The notes: generated by a model from the sequence alone, not told the origin. Positions 8,454 through 18,552 are shown, counted from the first letter of the stretch. The stretch is 64,000 nucleotides of DNA from Eutreptiella sp. 'Long Island Sound 2002' (GCA_964036045.1 OZ038383.1:11920430-11984429), one strand, 5' to 3'. Program-made: numbers and translations.

Positions 8454-11400
8454 ATGCCCCTTCCACCGGTTCCGAAGAAGTTTCACAAGGAGCTGACTGC
8501 CGGATCGACGCTGTACAGTGTCCGCTGGGGTGATGTTGCCCGTGCCGGGGCTCCTGTGGTCCTTCAGGTATCCCCTTTGCACCATTGCTTGGTGTGCCCT
8601 GTTTTCAACGGGTTGGGTAACACGTACCTGTTACCGGTTACACACGTGGTAACACCCCCCATTCTTACTGCACTTACTTTCCTTGCAGTTGAAGGCCAAG
8701 AAACAAGGCCAGCCCAACTTTGTTTGCGGCTGGGTTTCCAAGGGCAGCCATTCGGCCCTGACCATGAAGACGGCGTTGGCCTACGACGTTGATGAGGGGG
8801 AATGTCTGGACATCCAGACCCTCCACGGGCCAGTGACCTTTCAGGCAAAGGAGTGTGGGAACACCTGGGGATTTTACAAAGGGGGGCAAGAGAAGGGCAG
8901 GGGCAAGGAGGTGCAGGCAACAGGCAGTGGCAGTCATTCAGCAGCAGCCAGCAAAGCCCCCACCAAATCAGCCTTGAAGCCCCCAAGACAGACCCGAACA
9001 CTCACCCCAGCTTCAGTTGCAGCCAAGGCAGTCCGGCAGAGGTCCCAAGTGGATGTTGACAGGGAGGTGGACAGTGATGATGATGATGATGACCAGGGAC
9101 CAGGGACTGACGAGGAGGTGGTGGTCCAGGAGGAAGGAACCCCTGAGGAGGACGAACCAGTACCACAAACCAAGGGGAAAACAAAAAAGGCGAAAGGGAA
9201 GGCGGCACACCCCAGTTTTATGTTTACCGGGCCGGCTTCTGGTGGGGCAAAGTCCATCTCTGCCCGCCCCACAAGGGCAGAAAAAACTCTTACTTCAACA
9301 ACCTACCTACAACACCTTGAACGGGCGAAGTCCCATGTCAGGGAAGAGTTGGGGTCCAGCCTCAAACAGGTTGCAACCCACTACCAGCAGTGTCTGGGGG
9401 TGACAGGTGCGGCCATTGTGGCTGAAGATGGGACCCCCCTCAACGCGGCCGAAGACCCCAGAGCCACAAGTGCAAGAAGAAGAGAAAGCTTTGGATGGGC
9501 ACTGACTGGAAGGTGTGTGGTTCGTGTTACCCTGGTAACGGGTCAACGGTTACACACGTGGTAACAGCACATTGGTATGTCTAACTGCCATCTCACTGTT
9601 CCCCGCTGTGTTCCCATGTAGGTTGGGAATCGCCATCCCTGTCATGGTGAACCGAATTGGGGCTCGAGGGGCACACACCGGAGCTTCCCCGACGTGCCTG
9701 GATCGGCTGAAGCAGAAGTGGCGGGACGAGATGGGGACCGAGGGGTTGCTCAATGATGATGAAGCGCGAACTGAAGCATGTATGTTGCCTTTTCCAGCTG
9801 GGTAACGTAAATCGCGGGTACCAGGGCAAGGGTTACATGGGTGGTAACACTGTGTGTCAGGTTTTTGTGTCCGGGTAACACTTTTCCCGGGTAACAGGTC
9901 ATCGGTTACATGGGTGGTAACACTGTGTGTCAGGTTTTTGTGTCCGGGTAACACTTTTCCCGGGTAACAGGTCATCGGTTACATGGGTGGTAACACTGTG
10001 TGTCAGGTTTTTGTGTCCGGGTAACACTTTTCCCGGGTAACAGGTCATCGGTTACATGGGTGGTAACACTGTGTGTCAGGTTTTTGCTCCCGGGTAACAT
10101 GCTTTGCACTCTTTGTCACAGTGAATTTGCTGCTGGTGGAGCTCAGCTGCGACGGGTGCTCTGCCCTCAAGGACGTGGAGGATGATGATGCCGAAGCCCC
10201 GAAGAGGCAGCCGGAGAGGCTGGGGGAGGGCCCCACAGCAGCGCAGCTCAAGGGAGGCCCCGAGAAAGCCCACAAAACTGAAAGTGCATACTCAGGTATG
10301 GTGTTGCAATCTTGGGGTGTTGCACTAACTGACCTACTTACATACAAATGCAATTGTCTGTAATGATATTCTCTGTCTGCAGGTTTGTCCAACCTGGAGA
10401 AACTCCGTGCAGGCCTGCAGAGTGGTCCCAGTATCCCCGGGTCACTGTAGCTGCGGACCCAGGACCTGGCGGACCTCAGTCAGGAAGACCTCGATGCCAG
10501 GATTGTTCAAACCTGGCGCCACATCGGGGTCATGCTGCATCTGAGGTCCACCCACAAGAGCCCACCCCCACTGGAACTGCCTGGCCAATGGCGTCCATGT
10601 CTGGTTGGGACCCTCCAGGAACAGCAGGAGAGGCTGCAGAGGTACAAGCGGAAGTACCACAAGGTCAGGGATATGCACCCAGGTGATGAGTTTGGCAGTG
10701 CAACCAGCAGCAGTGACAGCCAGGAGAGTGAGGGGGCCAGGATGCGGAGGAAGCAGCGGAACAAGCACAAGAGGGTGCGGAGGCGGGCCCGCGAGGAGGA
10801 GGCGCGGCAGCGGCTGGAGGCAGAGCGGAACGCGCTTCTGGCGAGGGTGCAGGCAATGGAAGTGGAGGCCAGACCACCAAGCCTTGGTATGTTTTTTGTG
10901 CTCTGTTGCTGCTGGGTAACAAAAATTCCCAACGGTTACACACGCGGTAACACTTTCCAAAGCCTGGGTAACAACAATTCTGGGTAACACTCCAACGGTT
11001 ACACACGCGGTAACACTTTCGAAAGCCTGGGTAACAAAAATTCTGGGTAACACTCCAACGGTTACACACGCGGTAACACTTTCGAAAGCCTGGGTAACAA
11101 AAAATCTGGGTAACACCCCATCGGTTACACACGCGGTAACACTTTCGAAAGCCCGGGTAACAGAAATTCTGTGTGTCTCTCTATGTTTTCAGGTGAAGCA
11201 GGCAAGCGGGAAAAGCCCTACTCACCCCTGACGGCGAGGGAGTTGAGCAGCGGGGAGCAGGCTGCCCATGCGGAGGACCCCAAGGCCGAGGAGGAACTCA
11301 AGGCCAAGGAAGACGCCTGGACCGAGGCCGGGGAAGAAGGATCCACCCCATCGGCAACCGTGGACGACAAAGTGGTGGTGTGCGCAGTGCCTTCCATTGA

Positions 11401-11701
11401 CATGACATGCGCACAATGCGTAGAAAACGTAGCAATCGTGCATCCGTTTTTGACACAGGTGTACTCGCCACCACCGGCCCTGGGGGCACCGCTGCTCACG
11501 CAGGATGAGGATGCTGGCGACACCGGTCGGGATCCTGGACTGGAGATGCCTTCCAGCTCCGGGAGTCTCCCGTATGGGTCCGACCCGAACAGGTACCGGC
11601 CCCAGGATCCACCACCCCAGCCACCGCCCCAGCCTACGCCTTCGGAGACACCGGGTGAGGAGCATCCATTGACAGGGGCCGACGATGAGACGCCGATGTG
11701 A
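8454..11701 (+). CDS. Six-exon piggyBac-element companion gene, unknown function
   Basis: Join 8454..8567, 8689..9512, 9622..9779, 10122..10295, 10383..10886, 11193..11701. All introns are GT-AG, all phases agree, and the total is 761 codons including a TGA stop. The N-terminus (residues 1-110) looks globular: a basic start, then an alternating beta-like stretch ending in WGFYKGG. The middle is low-complexity and acidic (a DDDDDD run, then TDEEVVV) beside Lys-rich stretches. Exon 5 holds a predicted coiled coil rich in Arg/Glu (about residues 500-590). Exon 6 is acidic and Pro-rich. Codon 446 is an in-frame TAG (10448-10450) with clear coding on both sides, so this copy may be broken or read through. 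No known family is recognised. It could be a DNA-binding or structural partner of the transposase. Confidence 0.6.
8568..8688 (+). other. Intron 1 of the companion gene, 121 bp
   Basis: Donor CAG|GTATCC, acceptor CTTGCAG. It contains the triplet GGTAACACG, GGTTACACACG, GGTAACACC that recurs in other introns of this gene. Confidence 0.75.
9513..9621 (+). other. Intron 2 of the companion gene, 109 bp
   Basis: Donor AAG|GTGTGT, acceptor CATGTAG. The GGTAAC-GGTTACA-GGTAACA triplet is present around 9534-9566. The phase-2 junction gives an Arg codon. Confidence 0.7.
9780..10121 (+). repeat. Intron 3 with a 73-bp tandem repeat
   Basis: Donor CAT|GTATGT, acceptor GTCACAG. TGTGTGTCAG recurs at 9851, 9924, 9997 and 10070, a period of 73 bp. 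Each unit carries GGGTAACAC, GGGTAACAGG and GGTTACATGG-GTGGTAACAC. Confidence 0.8.
10296..10382 (+). other. Intron 4, 87 bp, without the GGTAAC words
   Basis: Donor CAG|GTATGG, acceptor TCTGCAG. Unlike the four other introns it has none of the element-specific words, so those words are not needed for splicing. Confidence 0.65.
10887..11192 (+). repeat. Intron 5 with a 63-bp tandem repeat
   Basis: Donor TTG|GTATGT, acceptor TTTTCAG. ACACACGCGG recurs at 10938, 11001, 11064 and 11127, a period of 63 bp. Each unit again holds the GGTAACA-GGTTACA-GGTAACA triplet. Confidence 0.8.
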
Positions 11702-12237
11702 TGATGTGCAAGGGTGTGTTTCTTTATTTGTACCCTTGGTTTTGTGAATGGGGCAGTGTGGTGACACGTTACCGGGGTAACACCCCAGGGGTTACATGGG
11801 CGGTAACACACAGGTATTCACCTCTGGGGGTATGGCAACACGTTACCCGGGTAACACCCCAACGGTTACATGCGTGGTAACATCGTTCAGCAATGATCCT
11901 CTGTTGTTCTCAGGCCCAAAAGTGAGTGGCGGAGACTCTGGATCGTGGACGTGATTGCGAGGAAGGCATGGACTTCACGGACTGATGCATCGGCGACGTC
12001 GGATGGGGTCTTTTTATTTTGATCAGGCCTGTTGTGGCCTCTATGTTCTTATTATGTCAGTGGTGAATGTTACCACCCTGGTATCCCAGTTGCCAGTTAC
12101 CCAGTTACCAGGGGTGTTACCCCGACGTCCTCATTCTTTCCTTCTAGCTTTGCCTCAGGGTTCAGGGGTAATTCGTGAACGATGTGCACGTGTGCAAGGG
12201 GGGGGGGGTGTTTTCCTGTCCACCCATTTTCCCACAG
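11702..12237 (+). other. Spacer between companion gene and transposase
   Basis: No convincing coding sequence. GTTACC/GGTAAC clusters lie at 11768-11882 and 12068-12122. A candidate acceptor (TTCTCAG) ends at 11913, and a second (TTTCCCACAG) ends at 12237 just before the transposase ATG, so part of this is probably 5' leader and intron of the transposase. Confidence 0.45.
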
Positions 12238-12242
12238 CCACC

Positions 12243-13625
12243 ATGCCCATCCGACCCAGCCGGCGTCCATTGCGGAGAGCAATGGTGTTCGAACGAAGGG
12301 GACTACCCCCCAAGCATGTGAGAGGGGCCCTATCAGCAGCTACTCTTGGGGGACATCCCAAAAAGAAGTATGCCACCATTACCGAGGCCATGGATGACAT
12401 GTTTAAACCAATCCTGCGGTGCCTGAGTGAGGCGTTGGAAAAAAATGGGGCCAGCGAATTGATACCCAAGCTCACCAACTACATCCTATTCAGGGTTATG
12501 CTGGGGATGTGGCGACCAAGACGAGTCGATGATGTATGGCATCCCACAGCTTTGTGTGCACACAAAGGCTTGGCCTCCCTATTAACCAGGGAGGAGTATT
12601 ATAAAATACACCGCCTGTCCAATTGTGGTACTGCAGAGCTCCTTGAGGCTATTAATGCCCATTGGTCCAGCCTGTGGGTATGGGGGTGGGCTGCCGCAGG
12701 GGATGAATCCATTGTCCCCCACAAGGGGAAAAGGGCTGGACCCATGCGGCAGTTCATCCCCAGAAAACCGCATAGCACAGGCATTAAATTGTATGTCCTG
12801 GGTGACTCAGTGCACCCTTTTATAACTGATATTTTTTTGTATGCAGGCAAAAGGGTCAGGGTCTTCCGGGATCACCCCCAGGTGGCTGGCCCTCGGACTG
12901 CCCGGGAGATGGTACACCGATGGGCTGACCTACTCCCTACTCGCACTGCAATTGTGTGCGACTCATACTTTGGAAGCCACCAAGTGGCAAACCAAATGGC
13001 ACAGCGTCAGCAACCCTTCTTGTTCCTATGCAAAAGGGATCAGGAAGGGGTTTCCCTGGCTGGGGATAGTATGCGACCCTCCATTGCAGCAGAAACGTAT
13101 GTCAAAGGAGGCAAGTATAGCCTCCATGTCTACAAAAACCCAAAAGTGGGTAGCAAACCACCACGTGTGGTTCCATTTCTGTCAAACTGTGAGTTCGACA
13201 ATGAGTGGGTGCGCCACAGAGGTGGTTATGAGCTCCCACCTGTTGTGGCTGCATACAGGCAGCTAGCCAACGGTGTTGACAGTGCCAATCAAATGGCACT
13301 AGAACACCGTGAGACAGGCAGATTCAAGAGTTGGACCCGTGCCTTGAAGGCTTTCTTGTTTAGGTACGCGATTGTAAATACCTTTACAGTCTGCCGACTC
13401 CAAGGTTTGATACCCAAAAAGAAATCCCTTTGGGACTTCCAATGGGATATTTTGGAAAAGTTTGTCTCCCCTGGGCACGCTGTGCACACGCCGGTGCTTG
13501 TAGATACCCGAGGCACTTGCAAAGTATGCAAGGGGCGCACTTGGTTCAAGTGTGCTCATTGCGATGTGCATTTGCACTCCTACAGTGGTTGTTTCCAGAA
13601 GTGGCATTCAGAACTGAAAGTTTGA
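12243..13625 (+). CDS. piggyBac transposase (DDE_Tnp_1_7 type)
   Basis: ATG at 12243 sits in CCACCATG, directly after a likely acceptor at 12237. The product is 460 residues, ending in TGA. The frame is open further upstream, but that part reads like leader DNA with GTTACC words. The three catalytic Asp are visible: D154 (AAGDESIVPHKG, followed by a KPHSTGIKLYVL strand), D240 (IVCDSYFGS) and D346 (NGVDSANQ). Their spacing of 86 and 106 resembles piggyBac D268/D346/D447. The C-terminus has C-x2-C-x7-C-x2-C plus His (CKVCKG to CAHCDVHLH), the cysteine-rich end-binding domain of the family. No internal stop is seen. It should cut and paste the enclosing element, whose inverted ends are intact. 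The N-terminal region is shorter than usual. Confidence 0.85.
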   Translation: MPIRPSRRPLRRAMVFERRGLPPKHVRGALSAATLGGHPKKKYATITEAMDDMFKPILRCLSEALEKNGASELIPKLTNYILFRVMLGMWRPRRVDDVWHPTALCAHKGLASLLTREEYYKIHRLSNCGTAELLEAINAHWSSLWVWGWAAAGDESIVPHKGKRAGPMRQFIPRKPHSTGIKLYVLGDSVHPFITDIFLYAGKRVRVFRDHPQVAGPRTAREMVHRWADLLPTRTAIVCDSYFGSHQVANQMAQRQQPFLFLCKRDQEGVSLAGDSMRPSIAAETYVKGGKYSLHVYKNPKVGSKPPRVVPFLSNCEFDNEWVRHRGGYELPPVVAAYRQLANGVDSANQMALEHRETGRFKSWTRALKAFLFRYAIVNTFTVCRLQGLIPKKKSLWDFQWDILEKFVSPGHAVHTPVLVDTRGTCKVCKGRTWFKCAHCDVHLHSYSGCFQKWHSELKV

Positions 13626-14071
13626 ACTCAGAAGAAAAAGCAGTCCTACGGCGCAGTGATACTTCTTGCAGGGCAGGGAGGGAAGGGACTATGTGTGCAT
13701 GACGTTGTGCCCAGCCACCATGGGGTAACTAAAACAAAGTGTGATGAAGGGGTTACATGAAAGGTAACACAGGGGGTAACTAATAGAGACAAAGTGGGAT
13801 TGGAAGGGGGCATGGTTACCCGGGTAACACCCCAAGGGTTACAGCGGTGGTAACAAAAACAATTAACAACCAGAGCGCTCGGGTAACACATACATGTTAC
13901 CGGTAACATAGGAAGTCCCTCAGGTAACACATTGGTAACACCGTCGGTAACATGTGTTACCCAGGTAACAAGCATGTTACCCCGTTCGAAAAATAAAAAA
14001 GGTCAAATATCTTCACCTGTTTTCTGGGGCAGAAATGGGTTACCCAGACCACATGGATCCCTGAGTACTAA
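13626..14071 (+). promoter_or_regulatory. Right subterminal region with GGTAAC/GTTACC words
   Basis: No gene is seen. About twelve GGTAAC, GGTTAC or GTTACC words occur between 13725 and 13985, some as back-to-back palindromes such as GTTACCGGTAAC. An A-rich tract follows at 13990-14005. Confidence 0.5.
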
Positions 14072-14089
14072 CCCTAGATAAAGGAATAT

Positions 14090-14470
14090 GGTTCATAGGT
14101 AGGGTTTTGATCACCTATCACCGTCCACACACATGTTTGGGGCATAGGATCGTATTGTAAGCATTTGAATGCTGGGTAAGAAATAAAATATGATACTATG
14201 TGCACAGGAGTGGGTTGAACAATGTAGATTTGAGGTGTTTTTGGCCCGTTTTTGCACCATTTGTGCTCCATATCCATATGGTTCATAGGTAGGGTTTTGA
14301 TCACCTATCACCGTCCACACACATGTTTGGGGCAAAAGATGGTATTATAAGTATTTGAATGCTAGGTAATAAATGAAATATGATACTATGTGCACAGGAG
14401 TGGGTTGAACAATGTAGATTTGAGGTGTTTTCGGCCCATTTTTGCACCTTTTGTGGTCCATATCCACGGT
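14090..14470 (+). repeat. 190-bp satellite, two monomers right of the piggyBac element
   Basis: Monomers start at 14090 and 14280 (GGTTCATAGG) and match the 7698-7887 copy closely. The array stops at about 14470. A diverged single monomer recurs at about 22613-22800. Confidence 0.85.
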
Positions 14471-14494
14471 GGACAAGTATTGCAAATTTCTTGT

Positions 14495-14830
14495 CATACC
14501 TGACGTTGTTCCACACCACATATAATCATATACAAAGATTGTCTCACTGCCTTCATGCCATTGTTGCGTGCTTTGTGTGCCAAGAGGAGGTATTTCCTGT
14601 GTATTACGCCTTCCGAGGTAGGGTGAGCGAAGGGTGAAAAGACGGTGATCGAACATGACATTGCTCCACACCACATATTCTAATATACAAAGATTGTCTC
14701 ACTGCCTTCATGCCCTTGTTGCGTGCTTTTTGTGCCAAGAGGAGGCTTGTCCTGTGTATTACGCCTTCCTAGGTAGGGTGAGCAAAGGGTGAAAAGACAG
14801 TGAACTAAGGGTGAACGAATGGTCAAAAGA
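14495..14830 (+). repeat. 155-bp tandem repeat, about two copies
   Basis: CCACACCACATAT begins at 14511 and 14666. The units share the ACAAAGATTGTCTCACTGCC and AGGTAGGGTGAGC segments and end in GTGAAAAGAC words that echo further to about 14830. It is non-coding. Confidence 0.75.
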
Positions 14831-15870
14831 CAGTGAGGGAAGAGTGAATTGCGAGCATGCATGGCAACCAAATGTGATTTCCCTTTGGTACAACCCACAG
14901 GGCTAAGCAATGGCTCCTATGCTGACGTAGATGAGGCAGTTTGAGATCATTGCCTGGCTTTGTGTTTGCGCTGCCATTGCTTCATTGCCCACATCGCACT
15001 CATATAATGTTTGTGACCTAACGAGGTATGGGGGAAATTTCATCCGGTTTCAAATTGGATGGTTGCCCATGTCATGTGTCTCGTTATGGGCAGATGAAAT
15101 ATCACACACACAACACACACCACACACACTCAGTGGAATCTACCAATGTGCATTGCAACGCGCGTTGCATGGCAACCCAAAGAGCTGGCTTAGGCAATGT
15201 CCTAGAAACACTTGGTGGCAACAATCTTCCAAACAGCTGTATTTGCACTTTTGAACCCACAATGGTTGATTTCATTGCTGTCGCTGTGTTTTCGTGTGAT
15301 TTGGCATTGATGAAATTTTTCCCTAGAGCTCGGTTAGGCTTGCCAAGCAACAAATTGTGACCCTACATGCCTTTTACTCAAGATAATCTTCCGGAGGGTG
15401 CAAAAAGTGCCCCTGAATAGCCATATTTGCACTTTTGAAGCCACAAATGTGGATTAGAGTGATTTCGTTGTGATTTCGTCGTGATTACCAACCTGAGTGA
15501 TTTGTGGAACCCAACAAGATAACTCCATGCATGCACACACATTTGCATTTGCATATTGATGGTATGTTGGGTGAATTGTATGGGAATGCTTAAATTCGAC
15601 CCAGTGGTGGAGGACAGAAGCAACCGTTAGGGAGCTTGTGGGTCCATGCTTGAAATATCATAGTTGAAATATCGCAGAGGAAATATCACAGTTGTGTCTG
15701 TCATTTTTTGCCCGCCTGTCCCATCTCTCCATTCAAGTGGTGGTTTGGCTTGCCGTTGTGGTGGTTGATAATTCTGCTGCAGTTGCAATCCATGATGCAC
15801 GATGCATGATGCTCCACTTCTCTTCTCAAAGCAATGTTGTCTATCCCGCAAATTGGCGGTACTCTTCCAG
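14831..15870 (+). other. No gene recognised; CA-rich microsatellite
   Basis: Unique-looking, moderately AT-rich DNA. A (CA)n-like tract lies at 15103-15131. Short open frames occur but show no recognisable protein. Confidence 0.4.
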
Positions 15871-16000
15871 TGTTGGCAAGGGAGCAACTGTGCATGTGGC
15901 TGCTGTGTTGGAGTTCCTGAGCAATGAGATGTTGGAGCTTGCGGCCAACGCATCAAGAGAAAACAAGAAGTAGCAACGTATCACGCCTCGGCTCTTGATG
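15871..16000 (+). pseudogene. Histone H2A-like exon relic
   Basis: After a CTTCCAG acceptor at 15870 the frame encodes [20 protein letters not shown] followed by [13 protein letters not shown]. This closely follows the H2A histone-fold core (VGAGAPVYLAAVLEYL, then ELAGNAARDNKK). A TAG at 15971-15973 interrupts it, then QRITPRLL follows, matching the H2A RIIPRHL segment with one extra codon. A donor (GATG|GTATGC) follows at 16001. A possible further piece (AFRNDAMNDAS, at about 16406-16438) resembles the next H2A helix, but phases do not join cleanly. The intervening DNA carries the 22-bp minisatellite. It is divergent and broken, so probably a decayed H2A gene copy. Confidence 0.5.
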
Positions 16001-17120
16001 GTATGCACTATGTGCCCCGTGCACATCCCATGTTGCACGCACGCACCAACTGTGCACACTGCGCGCACGCATTGTGCACACTGCATGCACGCACGCATGC
16101 ACAATATCAGTGTGTCACAATATTAGTGCCTTCTGTCTGCTAAGAGTTTCAGCGAAAATCTCTGGGTCTGGGTGACAGAACACCTTCGCTGTTTGTCCGT
16201 TCCCGACTCAGATTATGTCTTTTTGACACTGTGGAGCTTTTGCTCGTGCCTTTGGCATTGCGTTTTGCACTGTGCACACTGCACACACACATTGTGCACG
16301 CTGCACGCACGCGGCAGAGGTGGGGCATGCATGCGTTGTGCGTGCCCTGTGCATGCTTTGTGCATGTTGGGGGGGCTTCGGGACACAGGGCGGGTGTGTA
16401 TCCAAGCATTCCGAAATGATGCCATGAACGACGCCAGCCAAGTGGCCCCGCACGACCTTGAAATGGAGAGAGATGGGAAAGGGTTTTAGGGATGGGTTAA
16501 GGAAGCCAAAACTTTCCTCGAGTACACAAAGTATGCACGCACGCACGGTGCACACTGCACGCACGCATTGTGCACACTGCGCGCATCTTATTCTCTTGGC
16601 CATCGCCTCTTAACCCTTTTTTTTTGTGGGGTGGACTCGATGCAAGGCATGCTGGAACGGCGCGTTCCGGACTGCAGATGCAGCAAATTCTGCGATCGCT
16701 TTGCGATAAATAGGGTGCCACGTGGGGGCGAAGACACTCGTTCAAGTCATCCTCCAAAAACTGACCCACTGTGAGCACTCCTGCCCGAATGAGCGCCGGC
16801 GCAAAAGGAAAGTTGAAGTCTGTTCATTGCGAAAGGCGGCATTGTGACAGACACGCTGATGAGCTTTGCATCCCCTTCTGTGCATCACACAGGGCCAGTC
16901 GCCGATACATGTTGCCGTCGGTTCATATGCCGCCGTTGAGGCGTTGAGGCCGGATGACGCCTTGGTATTGAGGATGCAAGAGGCCTTGGCGGCGTTCCTC
17001 CCCCTCCTGTTCAAGGTGCCGCGTGTCCACGATACAACATGTGCATGTACCGCATTATTTTGGGACCTGGCTACAAGGGTACTGTTTCATGGGAATCAGT
17101 AACATCAAGAATGTGCTGAA
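16001..17120 (+). other. Non-coding region with scattered 22-bp minisatellite units
   Basis: GTGCAC-centred units lie at about 16040-16100, 16268-16315 and 16533-16590. A possible H2A C-terminal fragment lies at 16406-16489. 16866-17102 is open on the + strand but is not recognised. Confidence 0.4.
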
Positions 17121-17323
17121 GCTGCATTTGACGCTCTCTGGATTGCAATCTTTGGATTCATGACATTGGTGCTGCTGGCAGACACAGAGAGGGAGCCCCT
17201 GCTGGAGCACGTTGAGAGGGGCACCCTCTTGTTCTTTGCAGCACTCTTTGTGCTCATGCACAGTCTCGAAAAGCTTGGGCTCGTTGAGTGGATTGGAAAT
17301 GTTGTGGTTACGATCATTGAAGC
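17121..17323 (+). pseudogene. OCA2/P-protein-like permease exon, copy 1
   Basis: The frame from about 17124 encodes [20 protein letters not shown], then an [20 protein letters not shown] stretch and GLVEWIGNVVVTIIEA. [32 protein letters not shown] is a signature of the ArsB/NhaD-type permeases that include the OCA2 P protein. Two membrane segments are visible. A donor GCG|GTACGT follows at about 17322. A further hydrophobic stretch (about 17616-17710) may be another exon of the same gene. No complete gene is visible, so this is an isolated exon or relic. Confidence 0.55.
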
Positions 17324-17780
17324 GGTACGTTGTTGCATTGCGCATTGGTTATCAAGGCAGTAGGAATACGTAATGCCACCGCATGCAGGGATTCCATTTC
17401 ATGCGAAAGAGTTGCATGGCCGCAACACATGACACAGTACAGTGATCAGTCTGTGGGTCTCACTGTTTTTTGAATTTTGTTTTGTGCAAGCAGGAATCCA
17501 GTTTCTGCCACCCTCGGTACCTACCCCCTGTGATGCGCGGTCGCTGGCATGGCGGTAAGTGAGTCCCTCACCGCCTCTCACAACACATTCCAACTTTTCA
17601 TCCCTAGGAAAAGCGATGGCGGCAGTGGTTGCTATCATGGCAACCATTATGACAGCTTTTTTGATATTTGGGCAAATGGTTACGGCAGCGTCGATTGCAG
17701 GGTGGCGTTAACGCAACCAAATGGGGGATGGGGGCTTGATGAAAATGTTTGTAGTGTGCACGCACGCATTGTGCACGCTG
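17121..17780 (+). repeat. Segmental duplication, copy 1
   Basis: About 650 bp, nearly identical to 19136-19805. It starts at GCTGCATTTGACG and runs into the 22-bp minisatellite. The two copies differ mainly by point changes and a short insertion near 19270. Confidence 0.85.
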
Positions 17781-17896
17781 CACGCCCGCATTGTGCAAAC
17801 TGCACGCACGCACTGTGCACACTGCACGCACGCATTGTGCACGCTGCATGCCCGCATTGTGCACGCTGCACGCCCGCATTGTGCACACTGCACGCA
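17754..17896 (+). repeat. 22-bp minisatellite array 1
   Basis: Six or more units built around CATTGTGCAC and GCTGCACGC, period 22 bp. It is open in several frames on both strands because the unit lacks stops in those frames. Interrupted at 17897 by an inserted element. Confidence 0.85.
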
Positions 17897-18136
17897 CCAG
17901 GGAACGTTTATAAGGAGCTAAGTTAAGTGGGGGGGGGGGGTCTGGGTGGGTGCCCCAGCCTGGGTGGGTGGGTGAAAAGTCTGGGACCCTCCCCCCTCTT
18001 AGAATTGTACTCTGGGTGGGTGGGTGTGTAGTCTAGGACCCCCCCGTTTAATGTTAGTGGGCAGGCTGATGGCCGTTTTTTTTTCGATTTCAAGTGTGCT
18101 CAATAACCTGGACGAGAAGCCATATCATCAGATCTG

Positions 18137-18207
18137 ACAGTTAGTATAATGGTAATGCAGATGTATGCTGTGCTAGAGGTCTCAGGTTCAATTCCCGGGT
18201 AGGGTAC
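18137..18207 (+). ncRNA. tRNA-like sequence with A and B boxes
   Basis: TAGTATAATGG resembles a Pol III A box and GGTTCAATTCC a B box, correctly spaced. A T-arm with four of five pairs can form. A T run (18211-18216) could terminate Pol III. The acceptor stem does not pair, so this is a tRNA-derived promoter or relic, not a working tRNA. Confidence 0.4.
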
Positions 18208-18360
18208 TCTTTTTTAGCTCCGCTTTTTTTGGAAGGCTGGCGCTTTTTTTTCAAGGTTGGGAGCAGTAGTGACCTGCATTTTGTCCTGCCATTGGTCCCT
18301 TTGTGTGTGTGTACCTGCAGGCCTGTGTATCTGCAGACCTCATTCTTTGGTTTTGTTGCT

Positions 18361-18552
18361 ATGCAGCAGCTTGGGAAGTACCGCTGTGGTTGTGGAGCAC
18401 TCATATCCAATGTGGGAAAGGCTGAACGTGAGCACTGCAAAAGTGACAGACACCAAAAATGGTTGAAAAGCCAGCAAACTACAAAGACCCTGTCAGCATC
18501 CTCGGAAGAAGAAGAAGAAGCAAGCCAACCCCAGTCAGAGTACGCAGAGTAG
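18361..18552 (+). CDS. Small zinc-finger-like ORF inside the inverted-repeat element
   Basis: ATG at 18361 gives 63 residues to TAG. The product has C-x-C (YRCGCG), then H-C-x3-D-x-H-Q-K-W, reminiscent of short C2H2-like fingers in transposon proteins, and an acidic end (EEEEEA). One frame over, directly after the stop, a Ser/Asp-rich tail continues to TAA at about 18636-18638 (GSDSSETDEP), which suggests the original protein was about 90 residues and lost frame near 18545-18552. No transposase is present, so the element is non-autonomous. Confidence 0.4.
   Translation: MQQLGKYRCGCGALISNVGKAEREHCKSDRHQKWLKSQQTTKTLSASSEEEEEASQPQSEYAE

Larger units (their letters stand above)
7888..14085 (+). 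mobile_element. Complete piggyBac-type DNA transposon, 6198 bp
   Basis: The ends are perfect 14-bp inverted repeats (TCCTTTATCTAGGG at 7888-7901 and its complement at 14072-14085). ATAT flanks both sides (7884-7887 and 14086-14089). Removing the element and one ATAT restores the satellite junction CCATATCCATATGGTTCATAGG, which is present uninterrupted at about 14269-14290. Inside are a six-exon gene and a piggyBac transposase, both on the + strand. GGTAAC/GTTACC words fill the subterminal and intronic DNA. Classical piggyBac elements use TTAA, so ATAT is unusual. Confidence 0.85.

Noticed and set aside
11955-12242. N-terminal extension of the piggyBac transposase
   Set aside because: It contains the GTTACC words typical of non-coding DNA in this element, and a good acceptor lies just before the ATG at 12243.
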